A DNA stretch of 64,000 nt from Devosia sp. 67-54 (GTDB lineage Bacteria; Pseudomonadota; Alphaproteobacteria; Rhizobiales; Devosiaceae), in assembly GCF_001899075.1 (NCBI RefSeq), contig NZ_MKVA01000003.1, forward strand, positions 310,001-374,000, written 5' to 3'. Shown in pieces: positions 35,656 to 46,715 of the stretch (positions are counted from its first letter, which is position 1; each line of letters starts with the position of its first letter). The notes below the pieces were generated by a model that saw nothing but the letters and a program-made list of their open reading frames with translations, made no database searches and was not told where the DNA came from. The translations under genes and the position numbers were made by a program.

Positions 35656-35675
35656 ACCTGTAAAAATTTACAGGG
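35656..35675 (-). promoter_or_regulatory. lux box of the luxI promoter
   Basis: ACCTGTAAAAATTTACAGGG: arms CCTGTAAA and TTTACAGG are perfect inverted repeats around two bases. It matches the classic 20-bp lux box in length and in its CTGT/ACAG ends. It includes the stop codon of luxR (35668-35670), so the operator is partly coding. It faces luxI, whose ATG is 56 bases away. Confidence 0.85.
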
Positions 35676-36387
35676 GGATCAGATTGTAGCGCAGCGCTTC
35701 GGCCACCGCGTGCGTCCGGTTCATGGTCCCGAGCTTGCGGCTGGCATTGTTGTAGTGGAATTCCACCGTGCGGTGCGAGAGCCCGAGGACATTGGCGATG
35801 TCCTCGCTGCTCTTGCCGTGCGACATCCATTTCAGCACCTCGACCTCGCGGCCGGTGAGTTTGGGCATCGTCAGCCGCGCCGGGCGGCGCAGCGACCGCA
35901 GGCGCGCGAAGGCGTAGGTGGCGACGAGGTGGATGGCGTTGCGCGAGTTCGGATCGAGGTCGCGGGTATCGCCGCCGAACGACACGCATCCCTGCATGCC
36001 GTCCTGCGTGTGGATGGGAACGCAGAAGCCGGCCTTGAGGCCGCAATCGCCGGCCTCGTCCATCACCCGCTGCGCCATGAGGTCGTCGCTGCGGTCGTAC
36101 TGCGCCTCCGACCAGTAGAAGGGCAGGATGGTGCGGAAGCAGTTGCGGGCGACCGGATCGAACTGCGTGTAGTCGCGCTCGAAATAGCGGGAGTACCAGC
36201 TGTCGGGCCAGTGCGCCGCGAGCACGAACGGCTCGACGCCGACGCCGCGCGGCGGCAGGCCGGAGATGATGAAGTGATTGTAGCCGTTGTCGGCGGCAAC
36301 ACCCCGCATCCGTTCGAGAATCGAGGTCTGGTCGGGAGCGGCGTTTATGCTCTCGAGCAGCTCGAAGAATTTCTCATCGACATGCAT
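35668..36387 (-). CDS. luxR: LuxR-family quorum-sensing regulator
   Basis: A 239-aa regulator. Residues about 15-150 are the autoinducer-binding domain with WPDSWYSRYFERDYTQFDPV (Trp, Tyr, Asp and Pro at the signal-contact positions) and FYWSE. Residues about 172-239 are a GerE-type HTH: LTGREVEVLKWMSHGKSSEDIANVLGLSHRTVEFHYNNASRKL. ATG 36387 has GGGGAAG upstream, so the longer frame is rejected. It lies directly upstream of luxI in the same direction, and its last codon lies in the lux box. Confidence 0.93.
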   Translation of the reverse strand: MHVDEKFFELLESINAAPDQTSILERMRGVAADNGYNHFIISGLPPRGVGVEPFVLAAHWPDSWYSRYFERDYTQFDPVARNCFRTILPFYWSEAQYDRSDDLMAQRVMDEAGDCGLKAGFCVPIHTQDGMQGCVSFGGDTRDLDPNSRNAIHLVATYAFARLRSLRRPARLTMPKLTGREVEVLKWMSHGKSSEDIANVLGLSHRTVEFHYNNASRKLGTMNRTHAVAEALRYNLIPL

Positions 36388-36519
36388 TTCACTTCCCCAA
36401 GAGTGAAAGCAACGACAGCGGCCGCGAGGCCGGCGGTCTGCGCCGGCCAGTATGGCCAGCCGGTGCGCCGGGGACAACCCCAAACCGGGTGGGCGCAGCC
36501 GCGGCGGCCTGCTGCTGCC

Positions 36520-36558
36520 AAGAAGAAAGCCGCAAGTCCGGGGCAGCGGACTTGCGGC
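36520..36558 (-). terminator. Rho-independent terminator before luxR
   Basis: A perfect 12-bp stem (GCCGCAAGTCCG with CGGACTTGCGGC, six-base loop), followed on the minus strand by TTTCTTCTT. It ends transcription of the small gene at 36619-36921 and insulates luxR. Confidence 0.85.
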
Positions 36559-36618
36559 TCAAAAGCCAGGGGACGCTTGGCGTGGAGTAGCGTCGGGGGA
36601 GTGACGCGGCCCCTGACT

Positions 36619-36921
36619 TCAGCCCAGGGCAGCCGGCCGTGGCATGGGAAACACGAACGGCTGGGACGCCCGCTCCTGCATGGAGGGAGCAGGCGACCGG
36701 GAAGCGAGTGTCGACTGGACGGAGGAGGAAAGCTTCGAGACGACGGCGCTGGCGATCGGCGGGTTGAACACCTGCGAGACGATGATCTGCTCGGCCGCCT
36801 GGGTCCCGGCGGCGATGGCCTGATCCCTGGCCTCGGACGCGGCGGCGCCGAAATCGGTGCCGTGCGGTGCGACCAGGAGGAAGCCGACAGTGAGCCAGAA
36901 TGCCGAACGCAGAACGAACAT
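36619..36921 (-). CDS. Small membrane-anchored protein, DUF5330-like
   Basis: A 100-aa protein with an N-terminal hydrophobic anchor (MFVLRSAFWLTVGFLLVAP) followed by an Ala/Ser-rich hydrophilic region and a Pro-rich end. The start FVLRSAFWL resembles rhizobial DUF5330 proteins. No catalytic motif is visible. It is a single-gene unit with its own terminator. Confidence 0.6.
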   Translation of the reverse strand: MFVLRSAFWLTVGFLLVAPHGTDFGAAASEARDQAIAAGTQAAEQIIVSQVFNPPIASAVVSKLSSSVQSTLASRSPAPSMQERASQPFVFPMPRPAALG

Positions 36922-37248
36922 CTCGGGTGTCCTTCCACGGCGAGTGCGATTGCCGTTCGTGAGGAAGCTAGCGCGCCCGCATTAAGGCACGGCGAGACAA
37001 TTCGATAAAATTGCACCGATCGGCGGCGCAGCGGCGGAGCGGGGATTGCGCCTGTGAACTCCGGGCACAGGGGCCGGCGGACGCCATGTGGTCAATCCAT
37101 TGTTTACGCTACGGGCGAAAAGCAATGCATCAGCCCTGTGGAATCAGGGCACGGCGGCTCAAGCGGGCAAGCGCCTTAAGCTCGTCTTAGCTCTTCGATG
37201 GAAGGGTGAGTCCCAAGACTTCGGACGTTCCGGGAAGCGGTTTTTGTA
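36922..37248. other. Divergent regulatory region between small membrane gene and histidine kinase
   Basis: A 327-base non-coding stretch. It contains the CtrA-like half-site pair at 37176-37190 and, nearer the kinase gene, a purine-rich leader. No ORF, RNA gene or long hairpin was recognised. Confidence 0.5.
37176..37190. promoter_or_regulatory. CtrA-like binding site
   Basis: TTAA-N7-TTAG, one base from the CtrA consensus TTAA-N7-TTAA. It lies 59 bases before the ATG of a PleC/DivJ-type kinase, a plausible promoter position. Confidence 0.45.
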
Positions 37249-39063
<1,815 letters not shown>

Positions 39064-40174
39064 CGGTCGAAGCGATGTCGAGCCTGCCGTTGCAGGCGGG
39101 CGGTGCGGTAGCGGCGGCAGCCGGCCGGACCGCGCTTTGGGCCATTTCCGCCTATATGCGCCAGCCGCTGCGCAACACGGCCCTGGTGGCGCTGGTGGGT
39201 TTTTCCGCGCTCGCCGGCGCGAACGCGCTCTACAAGCAGGCGCATCACCACCCGGCGCCGCTGTTCGGCTCGTTCGACACCGCCGCGCCGGTGCTGCCCA
39301 GGAAGGTGGCGCCGGTGATGCCGGCCGCGCGCCCGCACGTGCTCGACGAGCCGGTGAGCGACGAGACCACCGGCAGCGTCGAGACGCCGGCGCGCGTGCT
39401 GCCCAGCTTCGGCAAGGAAGACGTCGCGGCGCTGCAGACCAAGCTGGCCTCGCTCGGCTTTTTCACCGGCAGCGTCGACGGCATTTTCGGGCCGCGCACC
39501 TCCAAGGCGCTGAAGGCCTTCGAGACGAGCGTCGGCCGCCCGGCCGCGGGCCAGCTCAACGGCGAGGCCGTGGCGCTGGTGCGCGACGCACCGCTGCCCG
39601 GCGTCGCGTCCAGCGTGGCGGTGGCCAAGACCGATCTGCCGCCGCTGCTGCCCAGGACGACGGCTCCGGCTGCCGCGGCGCTGCCGGCGCCGGCGCCGCT
39701 GCTGCCCTCGGCCGAGCCCGCCGCGTCCGACGCCCGCACCGCCATCGAGGTCGCGGCGGCGGAGCCGCAGCAGGCGACGCCGGCCCTGGCGCTGGCCGAA
39801 ACCAACACCACCACGGTGCCCAAGCGCACGGTGCAGACCATTGCCGTGCGCGCTACCCAGCCCACGCCGGCCCCCGCGGCGCAGCCGAGCCAGCCGGAAA
39901 CGCCGGCGGGCGCCGACCCGGTCGATCCCTCGGTCGACCGCGCGACGGTGGCGGCGGTGCAGCGCGGCCTCAACAGCCTCGGCTTCCTGCATGCGCCGGT
40001 CGACGGCACCGCCGGCGAGGCGACCGCCAAGGCGATCCGCAATTTCGAGGTCTATTTCAACTACAACGTCACCGGCCGGGTGACCAAGCAGCTGGTCGAG
40101 CTGCTGGAGCAGAACGGCGCCGTGATCTAGCGGAAAACCATTGCCACCCCGGCGCGCGCGCTCTAGGTCGGGGC

Positions 40175-40510
40175 ATGCTTCGTTCCGACCTCTGGGCTTC
40201 GGCCTTCGTGCGCCGCCACAACGACATCGGCCACATCTGCGTGGTCGCGCGCCGGGGCGACCCCATCGCCGGCCAGATCTTCATCGAGATCGACCATCTC
40301 AACGGCACCGTGACGCTGCTCACCCCGGCGCCCTCGACGGCGCGGCGCGACGGCGACGCGGACCGGCTGTTCGTCCGCCGCTTCGACCATGCCGACTCCG
40401 AAACGGTGCGCGCCCGCATCGCCCGCGAGGCCGATTTCGACCCGGATCTATGGGTGCTGGCGCTCGAAATGCGCGGCGACGACCCCGGCGTGACGCTGGC
40501 GGCGGGGTAG
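40175..40510 (+). CDS. DUF1491 family protein
   Basis: A 111-aa protein starting MLRSDLWASAFVRRHN, a conserved DUF1491 opening, with RRGDPIAGQIFIEI and the acidic closing helix EADFDPDLWVLALE. The function is unknown; the family is limited to alphaproteobacteria. It sits 44 bases after the peptidoglycan-binding gene. Confidence 0.85.
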   Translation: MLRSDLWASAFVRRHNDIGHICVVARRGDPIAGQIFIEIDHLNGTVTLLTPAPSTARRDGDADRLFVRRFDHADSETVRARIAREADFDPDLWVLALEMRGDDPGVTLAAG

Positions 40511-40636
40511 GGGCACGACGCCGAAGCGGTGTTGGTCCAAGGAGTCGCGGCTGCCGGGAATTTTTTCGGGCGGGCTGTCGAATTGGGGCCCTGCCGTTCG
40601 GCTATGGGGAAAGCCCTCGCGCGCAAGGAGAAACGC

Positions 40637-40984
40637 ATGACGCAATATCTGGTCGCCATCCATCACCCCGACGATTACGACGGCGCGCGCGAGGACGCGG
40701 CGATGCGGCGCGACATCACGGCGCTCAATGTGGAGATGCGGGAGGCGGGTGTCAGGGTGTTCGTCGGCGGGCTCGAGCCGGCGCCGCGCGCGGTGTCGGT
40801 GCGCCGGGCGGCCGACGGCAGAGTGCTGGTGACCGACGGGCCCTATCTCGAGACCAAGGAGCACATCGGAGGCTTCTGGGTGCTGGAGGTCGCGAGCCGC
40901 GACGAGGCGCTGGCCTGGGGCCGCAAGGCCGCCATCGCCTGCCGCGCCCCGGTCGAGGTACGGGCGTTCAACCAGCCTGCCTGA
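40637..40984 (+). CDS. YCII-related (DGPF) domain protein
   Basis: A 115-aa protein of the dimeric alpha+beta barrel fold. It shows YLVAIHHPDDYD, the DGPYLETKEHIGGFWVLEV segment that gives the DGPF name, and ASRDEALAWGRKA. Members include YciI-like proteins and sigma-factor-associated DGPF proteins; no ECF sigma gene is nearby. AAGGAG at 40625-40630 precedes the ATG. The 3' end overlaps the convergent DUF2336 gene by 17 bases. Confidence 0.85.
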   Translation: MTQYLVAIHHPDDYDGAREDAAMRRDITALNVEMREAGVRVFVGGLEPAPRAVSVRRAADGRVLVTDGPYLETKEHIGGFWVLEVASRDEALAWGRKAAIACRAPVEVRAFNQPA

Positions 40985-42113
40985 GCCCAAGCCGGGCGAG
41001 GGCCTCGATGGTCTTGTTGAGCTGCTCGCTCGGCTGCTGCGCGGCGGCGGCCGCGGCGGAGCGGCGGGTCTCGGTGAAGGGGCGGTATTCGGGCTTGCCG
41101 AGGTCGAGCAGATTCACCTCGCCGCGCCAGGCGCTCATCAGGTAGGCGGTGGCATCGACGCTGACCGCCTCGAACAGCTTCGAGAAAGTGCCCAGCGCCT
41201 CGGAGCGGTCCTCGTCGTGCGAGGTGGCATGGATCAAGACCTTGAGCCCGTCATAGGCGCTGCAGCCGAAGGCGCGCAGCACCACGAACAGCGCCGCGCC
41301 CGAGGTGTCGTGCGCGATCTGTCCGCAGCGCACTTCGTCGAGGCCGGTGATCTGGTGCAGCAGGCGGGTGACCTCGGGCCGGCGATTCTCGGAAAACAGC
41401 TTCATCAGCGCGCGGGTGAGCTCGGCGGTGGCGACGGAAAGCTGTTCCAGCGTCTTCTTGATCGGCGCGGCGGGCGTGGCGCGCATGGCGAAGGCGCGGA
41501 TCACCTTGATGCGGTCGGTCTCGTTGAGGTCGAAGAAGGCGGGGGCGAGCAGCGCCGCGTCGAAATCGTCACGCGCCGCCAGCGACCAGGCGACCTGGTG
41601 GTCCATCTGCGCCGAGCGGGCGAGGGCCGCGAGATAGGGACCGCGCGGCGCGATGTTGCTGTTGGTGGCGAGCGCCCGGTAGACCTTGCGGCTGTTCATC
41701 TGGAACAGCCGGGCGAGCACGACATTGCTGAGGTCGGAGCGGCGGGCGATGGCCGAGGCGCTGGCCACGTCGCTGCTGCTGACCACCTTGAGCATGGTGC
41801 CTTCGGAGAGCTTCGGCGCGCTGATCAGGAACTCGGCGAGGTCGTCGCCGATATTGGTGACGATCAGCTCTTCGAGCTCGGGCGACAGGCTCTCCGACCG
41901 GCCGAGCGCCGCCGCGGCCTTGGCCCGGGCCGACGGGGCGGCGGCCGGGAACAGCCGCGCCGCCAGCGCGAAGAACTGCTCGGTCTCCTGCTGCGTGGCG
42001 CGGCCGCGCCGGGCATAGGCGTCGCAGGCAGCGATCAGCAGCGTGTTGGTGCGGTCGATGCCGCCCGTCTCGATCAGGAGCTGGAAGGTTTCGTAGGGTT
42101 GAAAGCCAAGCAT
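40968..42113 (-). CDS. DUF2336 domain-containing protein
   Basis: A 381-aa, mostly helical protein with HEAT-like spacing (LSNVVLARLFQMNSRKVYRALATN, RPEVTRLLHQITGLDE). DUF2336 proteins are common in alphaproteobacteria and some are implicated in cell-cycle or stress signalling, but no activity is established. ATG 42113 starts the conserved MLGFQPYETFQLLIETGG. The Ala-rich linker and conserved C-terminus (LNKTIEALARLGL) follow. Confidence 0.75.
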   Translation of the reverse strand: MLGFQPYETFQLLIETGGIDRTNTLLIAACDAYARRGRATQQETEQFFALAARLFPAAAPSARAKAAAALGRSESLSPELEELIVTNIGDDLAEFLISAPKLSEGTMLKVVSSSDVASASAIARRSDLSNVVLARLFQMNSRKVYRALATNSNIAPRGPYLAALARSAQMDHQVAWSLAARDDFDAALLAPAFFDLNETDRIKVIRAFAMRATPAAPIKKTLEQLSVATAELTRALMKLFSENRRPEVTRLLHQITGLDEVRCGQIAHDTSGAALFVVLRAFGCSAYDGLKVLIHATSHDEDRSEALGTFSKLFEAVSVDATAYLMSAWRGEVNLLDLGKPEYRPFTETRRSAAAAAAQQPSEQLNKTIEALARLGLRQAG

Positions 42114-42280
42114 GGAAAAGGCGCCCGCCAGACCCGGCAACGCCGGGCGAATTCGTGTGGCGCGACTATTTCCCGCAATTCGTTAGCAGACTGTTAACCT
42201 TGACGATCCCTTAATGAATTCACTGGGGAGAAGCGTCGCTGTGATTTGGGCATCGGCTCGTCGGCCGGACGGAGTGGGAA

Positions 42281-42451
42281 GTGGGAAAGCTCGTGCAATT
42301 CGAAGGACGGGGGAAGGAGCCCGGCGCGCCGCGGCCTGACCCGTCGGCCAGCGCCGAAATCCTGATCTTCACCGGGGTGCGCTACGAGCGCCAGGACGCC
42401 ACGCCTCCCAAACCCAGCACCTCGTCCGGCAGCAAGCGCAAACGTGGATAG
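42281..42451 (+). CDS. Small conserved basic protein, 56 aa
   Basis: A short frame from GTG 42281 to TAG 42449-42451. GGAG lies six bases before the start. The central AEILIFTGVRYERQD segment looks like a folded strand-turn, and the tail KPSTSSGSKRKRG is very basic, as in small nucleic-acid-binding or ribosome-associated proteins. It overlaps the start of the next lipoprotein gene by eight bases, which suggests coupled translation. The function is not known. Confidence 0.65.
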   Translation: MGKLVQFEGRGKEPGAPRPDPSASAEILIFTGVRYERQDATPPKPSTSSGSKRKRG

Positions 42452-43256
42452 GTTTCGCCGTCACGCAATCGCAATGGCCGTCGTCGTCCTGACGGCGGCG
42501 CTTACCGGCTGCGCCCGCCCGGTGGGCGATTTCGGCCGCGCCGAAACCGATCCGCTGCACGACCGGGTGATGCCGGCGCTGGGCACGGCGCGCGCCATGG
42601 CGGCGCGCGAGCCGGTGTCGTCGTTCAACCTCACCGACCAGGAACGCGAGATGCGTGACCGCATCTGGCGCTATCTGGTGGCGCCGCATGCCTATGACTG
42701 GTTCGGCGACACCGCGGTGGAGCTGCAGCGCACCCGCATCCTGCCGATCAGCGGCAAGACGGCGCCGGCCGACAGATATTACCGCTGGCTGCATGGAACG
42801 GCGTTCGCCTCGTCGCGCGTGCGCTATTCGCGGCTGGGCGACGACGTGACCGCCGACATCGCACTGATGCCGGCGGCGTTCGCCGCCATCTGCGCCGTGC
42901 AGCAGGTGGACCGGCAGCGCGGCATCGCCGCCAACGGCATGCCGCAGCTCGAGGACAGGATGCGGGCCGACGCCGCGGCGCGGCAGGCCGAGAACCAGGC
43001 GCAGATCGACTGGTTCGTGCGGGCGGTGAGCGCGCGCTACGGCGCCTACAATTACGCGCTCGACCATCTGCTGGTGGAGACGCCGCACGACAACGCCGTG
43101 GCGGTGAACGGGCTGCTCAGCGACCTCGACGTCTATGTGGAGGCGGCGCAGCGCGGCGATTTCTGCAACGGCGCGCTGCCCGGCGGCCACAATCGCGGCG
43201 CGCCGGCGCTGCGCTCGCGCTATCTGCATTCGGACGCGATGGTGAAGGGCTCGTAG
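42444..43256 (+). CDS. Lipoprotein of unknown function
   Basis: A 270-aa protein with an N-terminal lipobox signal (VVVLTAALTGC; Cys near residue 23). The mature part has FNLTDQEREMRDRIWRYLVAPHAYDWF and RYYRWLHGTAFASSRVRYSRLGDDVTADI, conserved in rhizobial hypothetical proteins as far as can be judged. It starts at GTG 42444, inside the 3' end of the small basic protein gene. It is probably anchored in the outer membrane or outer leaflet of the inner membrane. Confidence 0.75.
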   Translation: MDRFRRHAIAMAVVVLTAALTGCARPVGDFGRAETDPLHDRVMPALGTARAMAAREPVSSFNLTDQEREMRDRIWRYLVAPHAYDWFGDTAVELQRTRILPISGKTAPADRYYRWLHGTAFASSRVRYSRLGDDVTADIALMPAAFAAICAVQQVDRQRGIAANGMPQLEDRMRADAAARQAENQAQIDWFVRAVSARYGAYNYALDHLLVETPHDNAVAVNGLLSDLDVYVEAAQRGDFCNGALPGGHNRGAPALRSRYLHSDAMVKGS

Positions 43257-43266
43257 CCCGCCGGCC

Positions 43267-43815
43267 TCAGGTCTTCAGCGGCCGGCAGGCGAGCCGGCCC
43301 AGCTGCGCGGCGTAGCGGTCGCGGGTGGCCGGCTGCGACGGCTCCAGCTTGACCACGACGAAGATGTCGTCGGTCCTGGTCTCGACGATCAGCAGGCCGG
43401 CGTCGACGTCGATCTTCTGCTCGGCGAGCAGGCGGGTCTGCGCCGCGTCGAACACGCCGAGGTCGAGCGTCTGGCCGATGCCGTCGCGGTTGGTGGTGCT
43501 GTAGAGCACGGTTCCGGCGCGGTCATAGACCGAGACCGACCAGTAGCTGAGCGGCAGCGTGCCGGTGAGCTCGCCGGGGCCCTTGCTGAGATCGAGCCGG
43601 CATACCGCATAGGCGAGCTCCGGATCGAGCCGCAGCGGATTGGGGCCGCCGGGCGCCACGGGATCGAGCGTCACCACCTTGTTGACCTGCCCCACCGCCG
43701 CGAGCTGCACGCCGACGGTGTTGCTGGCGAGGCCCGGCAGCAGCAGGATGACCACCAGATGGATGGCGAGGCCGAGCAGCAGGCCGCCGAACATGTAGAG
43801 CAGCGTGCGCACCAT
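43267..43815 (-). CDS. DUF1254-like membrane-anchored protein
   Basis: A 182-aa protein with one N-terminal membrane segment (TLLYMFGGLLLGLAIHLVVILLLPG) and a periplasmic domain ending in a Cys-containing strand (LACRPLKT). The YWSVSVYDRAGTVLYSTTNR stretch corresponds to the DUF1254 fold. The start ATG overlaps the TGA of the DUF1214 gene (TGATG). The pair often occurs together in rhizobia; the role is unknown. Confidence 0.75.
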   Translation of the reverse strand: MVRTLLYMFGGLLLGLAIHLVVILLLPGLASNTVGVQLAAVGQVNKVVTLDPVAPGGPNPLRLDPELAYAVCRLDLSKGPGELTGTLPLSYWSVSVYDRAGTVLYSTTNRDGIGQTLDLGVFDAAQTRLLAEQKIDVDAGLLIVETRTDDIFVVVKLEPSQPATRDRYAAQLGRLACRPLKT

Positions 43816-44387
43816 CAGCACGCCTCGCGGATGATCGAGGGCAGGCTGGCATCGCTCGAGCCGACGCCGGAGAACAGCGTGGTGTCGTAGAGGTCGAGCA
43901 CCAGCCAGAAGGCGCCGCTGCCGGTGATTTCGAGCCAGTTGAGCGGCGCCAGCGTCTTGCTGACATAGAGCTGCACCGAGCCGTCATTGGCGCGGGCGAT
44001 GCGGCGGCTGTTGAAGCCGGGCGGCCCGTCCGGACGGGCGATGGTGGCGCCATCGGGAGCGGTGGGCACGAGGGTCCAGAAGGTCGCCGTGGGGGTGCTG
44101 CCGTCGATGCGGTAGCGGCAATTGCGGTCGAGCGGTACGCCGTCGCTGTCGGCGGTGGCGACGAAGCGGATGCCCTCGCCCTGGCCGAGCTGCAGCGCGC
44201 CGCTGCGCGCCAGGTACGCCCGGGTGTAGGGATCGGGGTCGGGCGAGCCGGCGCGCGGCCACGCCGTCCACGGCCCGATCTGCGCCGCGCCGACCAGCCG
44301 TCCGTCGGTCACCGCGTACCAGGAGAGGCCGAAGCCGACGGCCAGCGCCACCACCAGCAGCAACAGCAAATTGAGCAGGAACCGCAA
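43815..44387 (-). CDS. DUF1214 domain membrane-anchored protein
   Basis: A 190-aa protein with an N-terminal anchor (LLNLLLLLVVALAVGFGLSWYAV). A periplasmic domain follows with GPWTAWPRAGSPDPDPYTRAYLAR and a conserved end (YDTTLFSGVGSSDASLPSI). The start is TTG 44387, three bases after the stop of the penicillin-binding protein, suggesting a three-gene operon. The partner is the DUF1254 protein. Confidence 0.78.
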   Translation of the reverse strand: MRFLLNLLLLLVVALAVGFGLSWYAVTDGRLVGAAQIGPWTAWPRAGSPDPDPYTRAYLARSGALQLGQGEGIRFVATADSDGVPLDRNCRYRIDGSTPTATFWTLVPTAPDGATIARPDGPPGFNSRRIARANDGSVQLYVSKTLAPLNWLEITGSGAFWLVLDLYDTTLFSGVGSSDASLPSIIREAC

Positions 44388-44390
44388 GGA

Positions 44391-46553
44391 TCAGCCGCGT
44401 CCGGCGGGGGCGGGCGTGACGGCGAGTGTAGCGACGTTCTGCTCGTCGCCGCCGCGCAGCGCGGCGTTGAGCTGGTCGGCAATGTCGAGCAGCTTGGCGG
44501 CCGCGTCGGGCTTCAGCGTCGGCGGGCGCTGCGGCGCGCTCGGCGAGGGCGAGCCGTCGGTGCTGGCCTGCACCACGAACGGCCGCGGAGTGAAGTCGAG
44601 GAACGGGATCGGCTTCACCTCGATATTGGTGTGCGCATAGGCCATGAATTTCTGCCAGGTCATGGCGGGCAGGGTGCCGCCGGTCATCTTGTTCATCTGG
44701 TGATAGTCGTCATTACCGTACCAGACGGCGGCGACGTAATTGCCGGTGAAGCCGACGAACCAGGCGTCGCGATAGTCCGAGGTGGTGCCGGTCTTGCCCA
44801 CGGCGGGGACGCCGTCGACGGCGGCGCGCGTGCCGGTGCCGCCGGTGACCACGGCGCGCATCAGCGTATCCATGTAGCCCACGGTCTTGTCGCTGAGGAT
44901 GCGCTCGCGCGGGGCGTTGACGTCCTTGTCGAACACCGTGTCGCCGCGCAGCGTGGTGATCTTGGTGATGCCGTAGGCCGGCGTCTTGTACCCGCCCGAG
45001 GCGAACACCGAATAGGCCGAAGTCATGTCGAGGACGCTGACTTCGGCGACGCCCAGCGCCAGCGAGCGGGTGACCGGGAAGTCGGAGGTGATGCCCATCT
45101 TGTGCGCGAGGTCGGCGATCGGCTGCCGGCCGGTCTTGATGGAGAGCGCCACCGCCGCGGTGTTGACCGAATGCTCGAACGCCTGGGTGAGGGTGATGTT
45201 GCCGAACAGGTTGCCCTCGTAATTGCGCGGGCACCAGTCGCCGATGCACACATAGCGGTCGTCGATGCGGGTGACTGGCGTCATGTTGGTGGATTCGAAC
45301 GCCTGGGCATAGACGAACGCCTTGAACGACGAGCCGGGCTGGCGCAGCGCCGCCACGGCGCGGTTGAACTGGCTCTTGCCGTAATCCATGCCGCCGACCA
45401 TGGCGCGCACCGGCCCGTTGGGCTCGGTGACCACCATCGCCGCCTGCGAGGCGTTGTAGCGCTCGCCATTGTCGCGCATCACCGAGGTGACGGCGTCCTC
45501 GGCGTAGGATTGCAGCACCGGATCGATCGTGGTGCGCACGACGAAGCTGTTGGCGGTGGTCTTGGAGTCGGCGATGATCTGCTTGGCGCGGTCGAAGGCC
45601 CAGTCGAGGAAATAATTGGGCGAGTTGATCTCGGCCGTGTGGTCGATCGGCGTCGCCGGGCTGCGCCGCGCCGCGGCGACCTGGCCCTCGGTCATGTAGC
45701 CGGCATCGACCATGTTGGAGAGGACGAGGTTGGCGCGGGCGCGGGCGGCCGCGAGGTCGACGGTGGGGGCGTATTTGGTCGGCGCCTTGAACAGCCCGGC
45801 CAGCATCGCCGCCTCGGCCAGGTTCACGTCGGTGATCTTCTTGCCGAAATAATACTCGGCCGCCGCCGCGGCGCCGAAATTGCCGCCGCCCATATAGGCG
45901 CGGTCGAAGTAGAGCTTGAGGATGTCGTCCTTGGAATAGTGCCACTCCAGCCAGACGGCGAGGAAGGCTTCCTTGATCTTGCGCTCGACGGTGCGCTCCG
46001 GGGAAAGGAACAGATTCTTGGCGAGCTGCTGGGTGATCGACGAGCCGCCCTGCGTGCCGTTGTCGCCCTGGGCGTTGTTGACCAGGGCGCGCAGCGTGCC
46101 GACGATGTCGACGCCGAAATGGTCGTAGAAGCGCCGGTCCTCGGTCGAGATCGCCGCCTTGACGAAATAGTCGGGCAGCTTGTCGAGCGGGTAGGAATCG
46201 TCGGAGCGGATGCCGCGCCGGCCGATCTCGTTGCCGTAGCGGTCGAGGAAGGTGACCGAGATGTCCTCGGGCTTGTTGAAGCTGCCGGTCTGCACCGCCT
46301 GGAAGGCGGGCAGCGCCAGCGCCAGCATCAGCACCGAGCCGATGGCGAGGAAGGTGGCGCCGTCGGAGAAGATCTCGACGAAGAAGCGGCGCACGCCGCG
46401 CACCCGGAAATTGGCGAAAAAATCCTCGATGTGGCGGTAGCCGCGGCCCAGCGCCTGCCAGAATTCGTACAGCGCCGAGTCGAGCCAGGCGTCGGCATCG
46501 AGCGCCCGCGACGTCTTGCGCCGTTTCTCCTTGTGGTAAAATGGGTCCTGCAA
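44391..46553 (-). CDS. Class A penicillin-binding protein 1A
   Basis: A 720-aa bifunctional peptidoglycan synthase in the inner membrane. A cytoplasmic basic region and one membrane segment (about 67-88) precede the glycosyltransferase domain, with catalytic Glu in STEDRRFYDHFG (residue 138) and GGSSITQQLAKNL. The transpeptidase has SSFK (Ser408), SVN in EHSVNTAA and KTGTT. Length and order fit PBP1A. The start is TTG 46553, since the upstream in-frame codon is a stop and no ATG occurs before the membrane segment. A low-complexity C-terminal tail follows. Confidence 0.95.
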   Translation of the reverse strand: MQDPFYHKEKRRKTSRALDADAWLDSALYEFWQALGRGYRHIEDFFANFRVRGVRRFFVEIFSDGATFLAIGSVLMLALALPAFQAVQTGSFNKPEDISVTFLDRYGNEIGRRGIRSDDSYPLDKLPDYFVKAAISTEDRRFYDHFGVDIVGTLRALVNNAQGDNGTQGGSSITQQLAKNLFLSPERTVERKIKEAFLAVWLEWHYSKDDILKLYFDRAYMGGGNFGAAAAAEYYFGKKITDVNLAEAAMLAGLFKAPTKYAPTVDLAAARARANLVLSNMVDAGYMTEGQVAAARRSPATPIDHTAEINSPNYFLDWAFDRAKQIIADSKTTANSFVVRTTIDPVLQSYAEDAVTSVMRDNGERYNASQAAMVVTEPNGPVRAMVGGMDYGKSQFNRAVAALRQPGSSFKAFVYAQAFESTNMTPVTRIDDRYVCIGDWCPRNYEGNLFGNITLTQAFEHSVNTAAVALSIKTGRQPIADLAHKMGITSDFPVTRSLALGVAEVSVLDMTSAYSVFASGGYKTPAYGITKITTLRGDTVFDKDVNAPRERILSDKTVGYMDTLMRAVVTGGTGTRAAVDGVPAVGKTGTTSDYRDAWFVGFTGNYVAAVWYGNDDYHQMNKMTGGTLPAMTWQKFMAYAHTNIEVKPIPFLDFTPRPFVVQASTDGSPSPSAPQRPPTLKPDAAAKLLDIADQLNAALRGGDEQNVATLAVTPAPAGRG

Positions 46554-46715
46554 CGGGGCAGCTCTGGCTCAAGACGCTGAAATCGCCCGAGGATAACGCA
46601 TTGCGAGCGCGGCGAATATAGGGCGGTTCGGCGCGCCTGCCGCGGCCGGCGAGGAATGAGCCCGGACCCGGCACGCCACCGTGCAATCGCGCCGGAAACG
46701 CTCTATATCGGCGCC

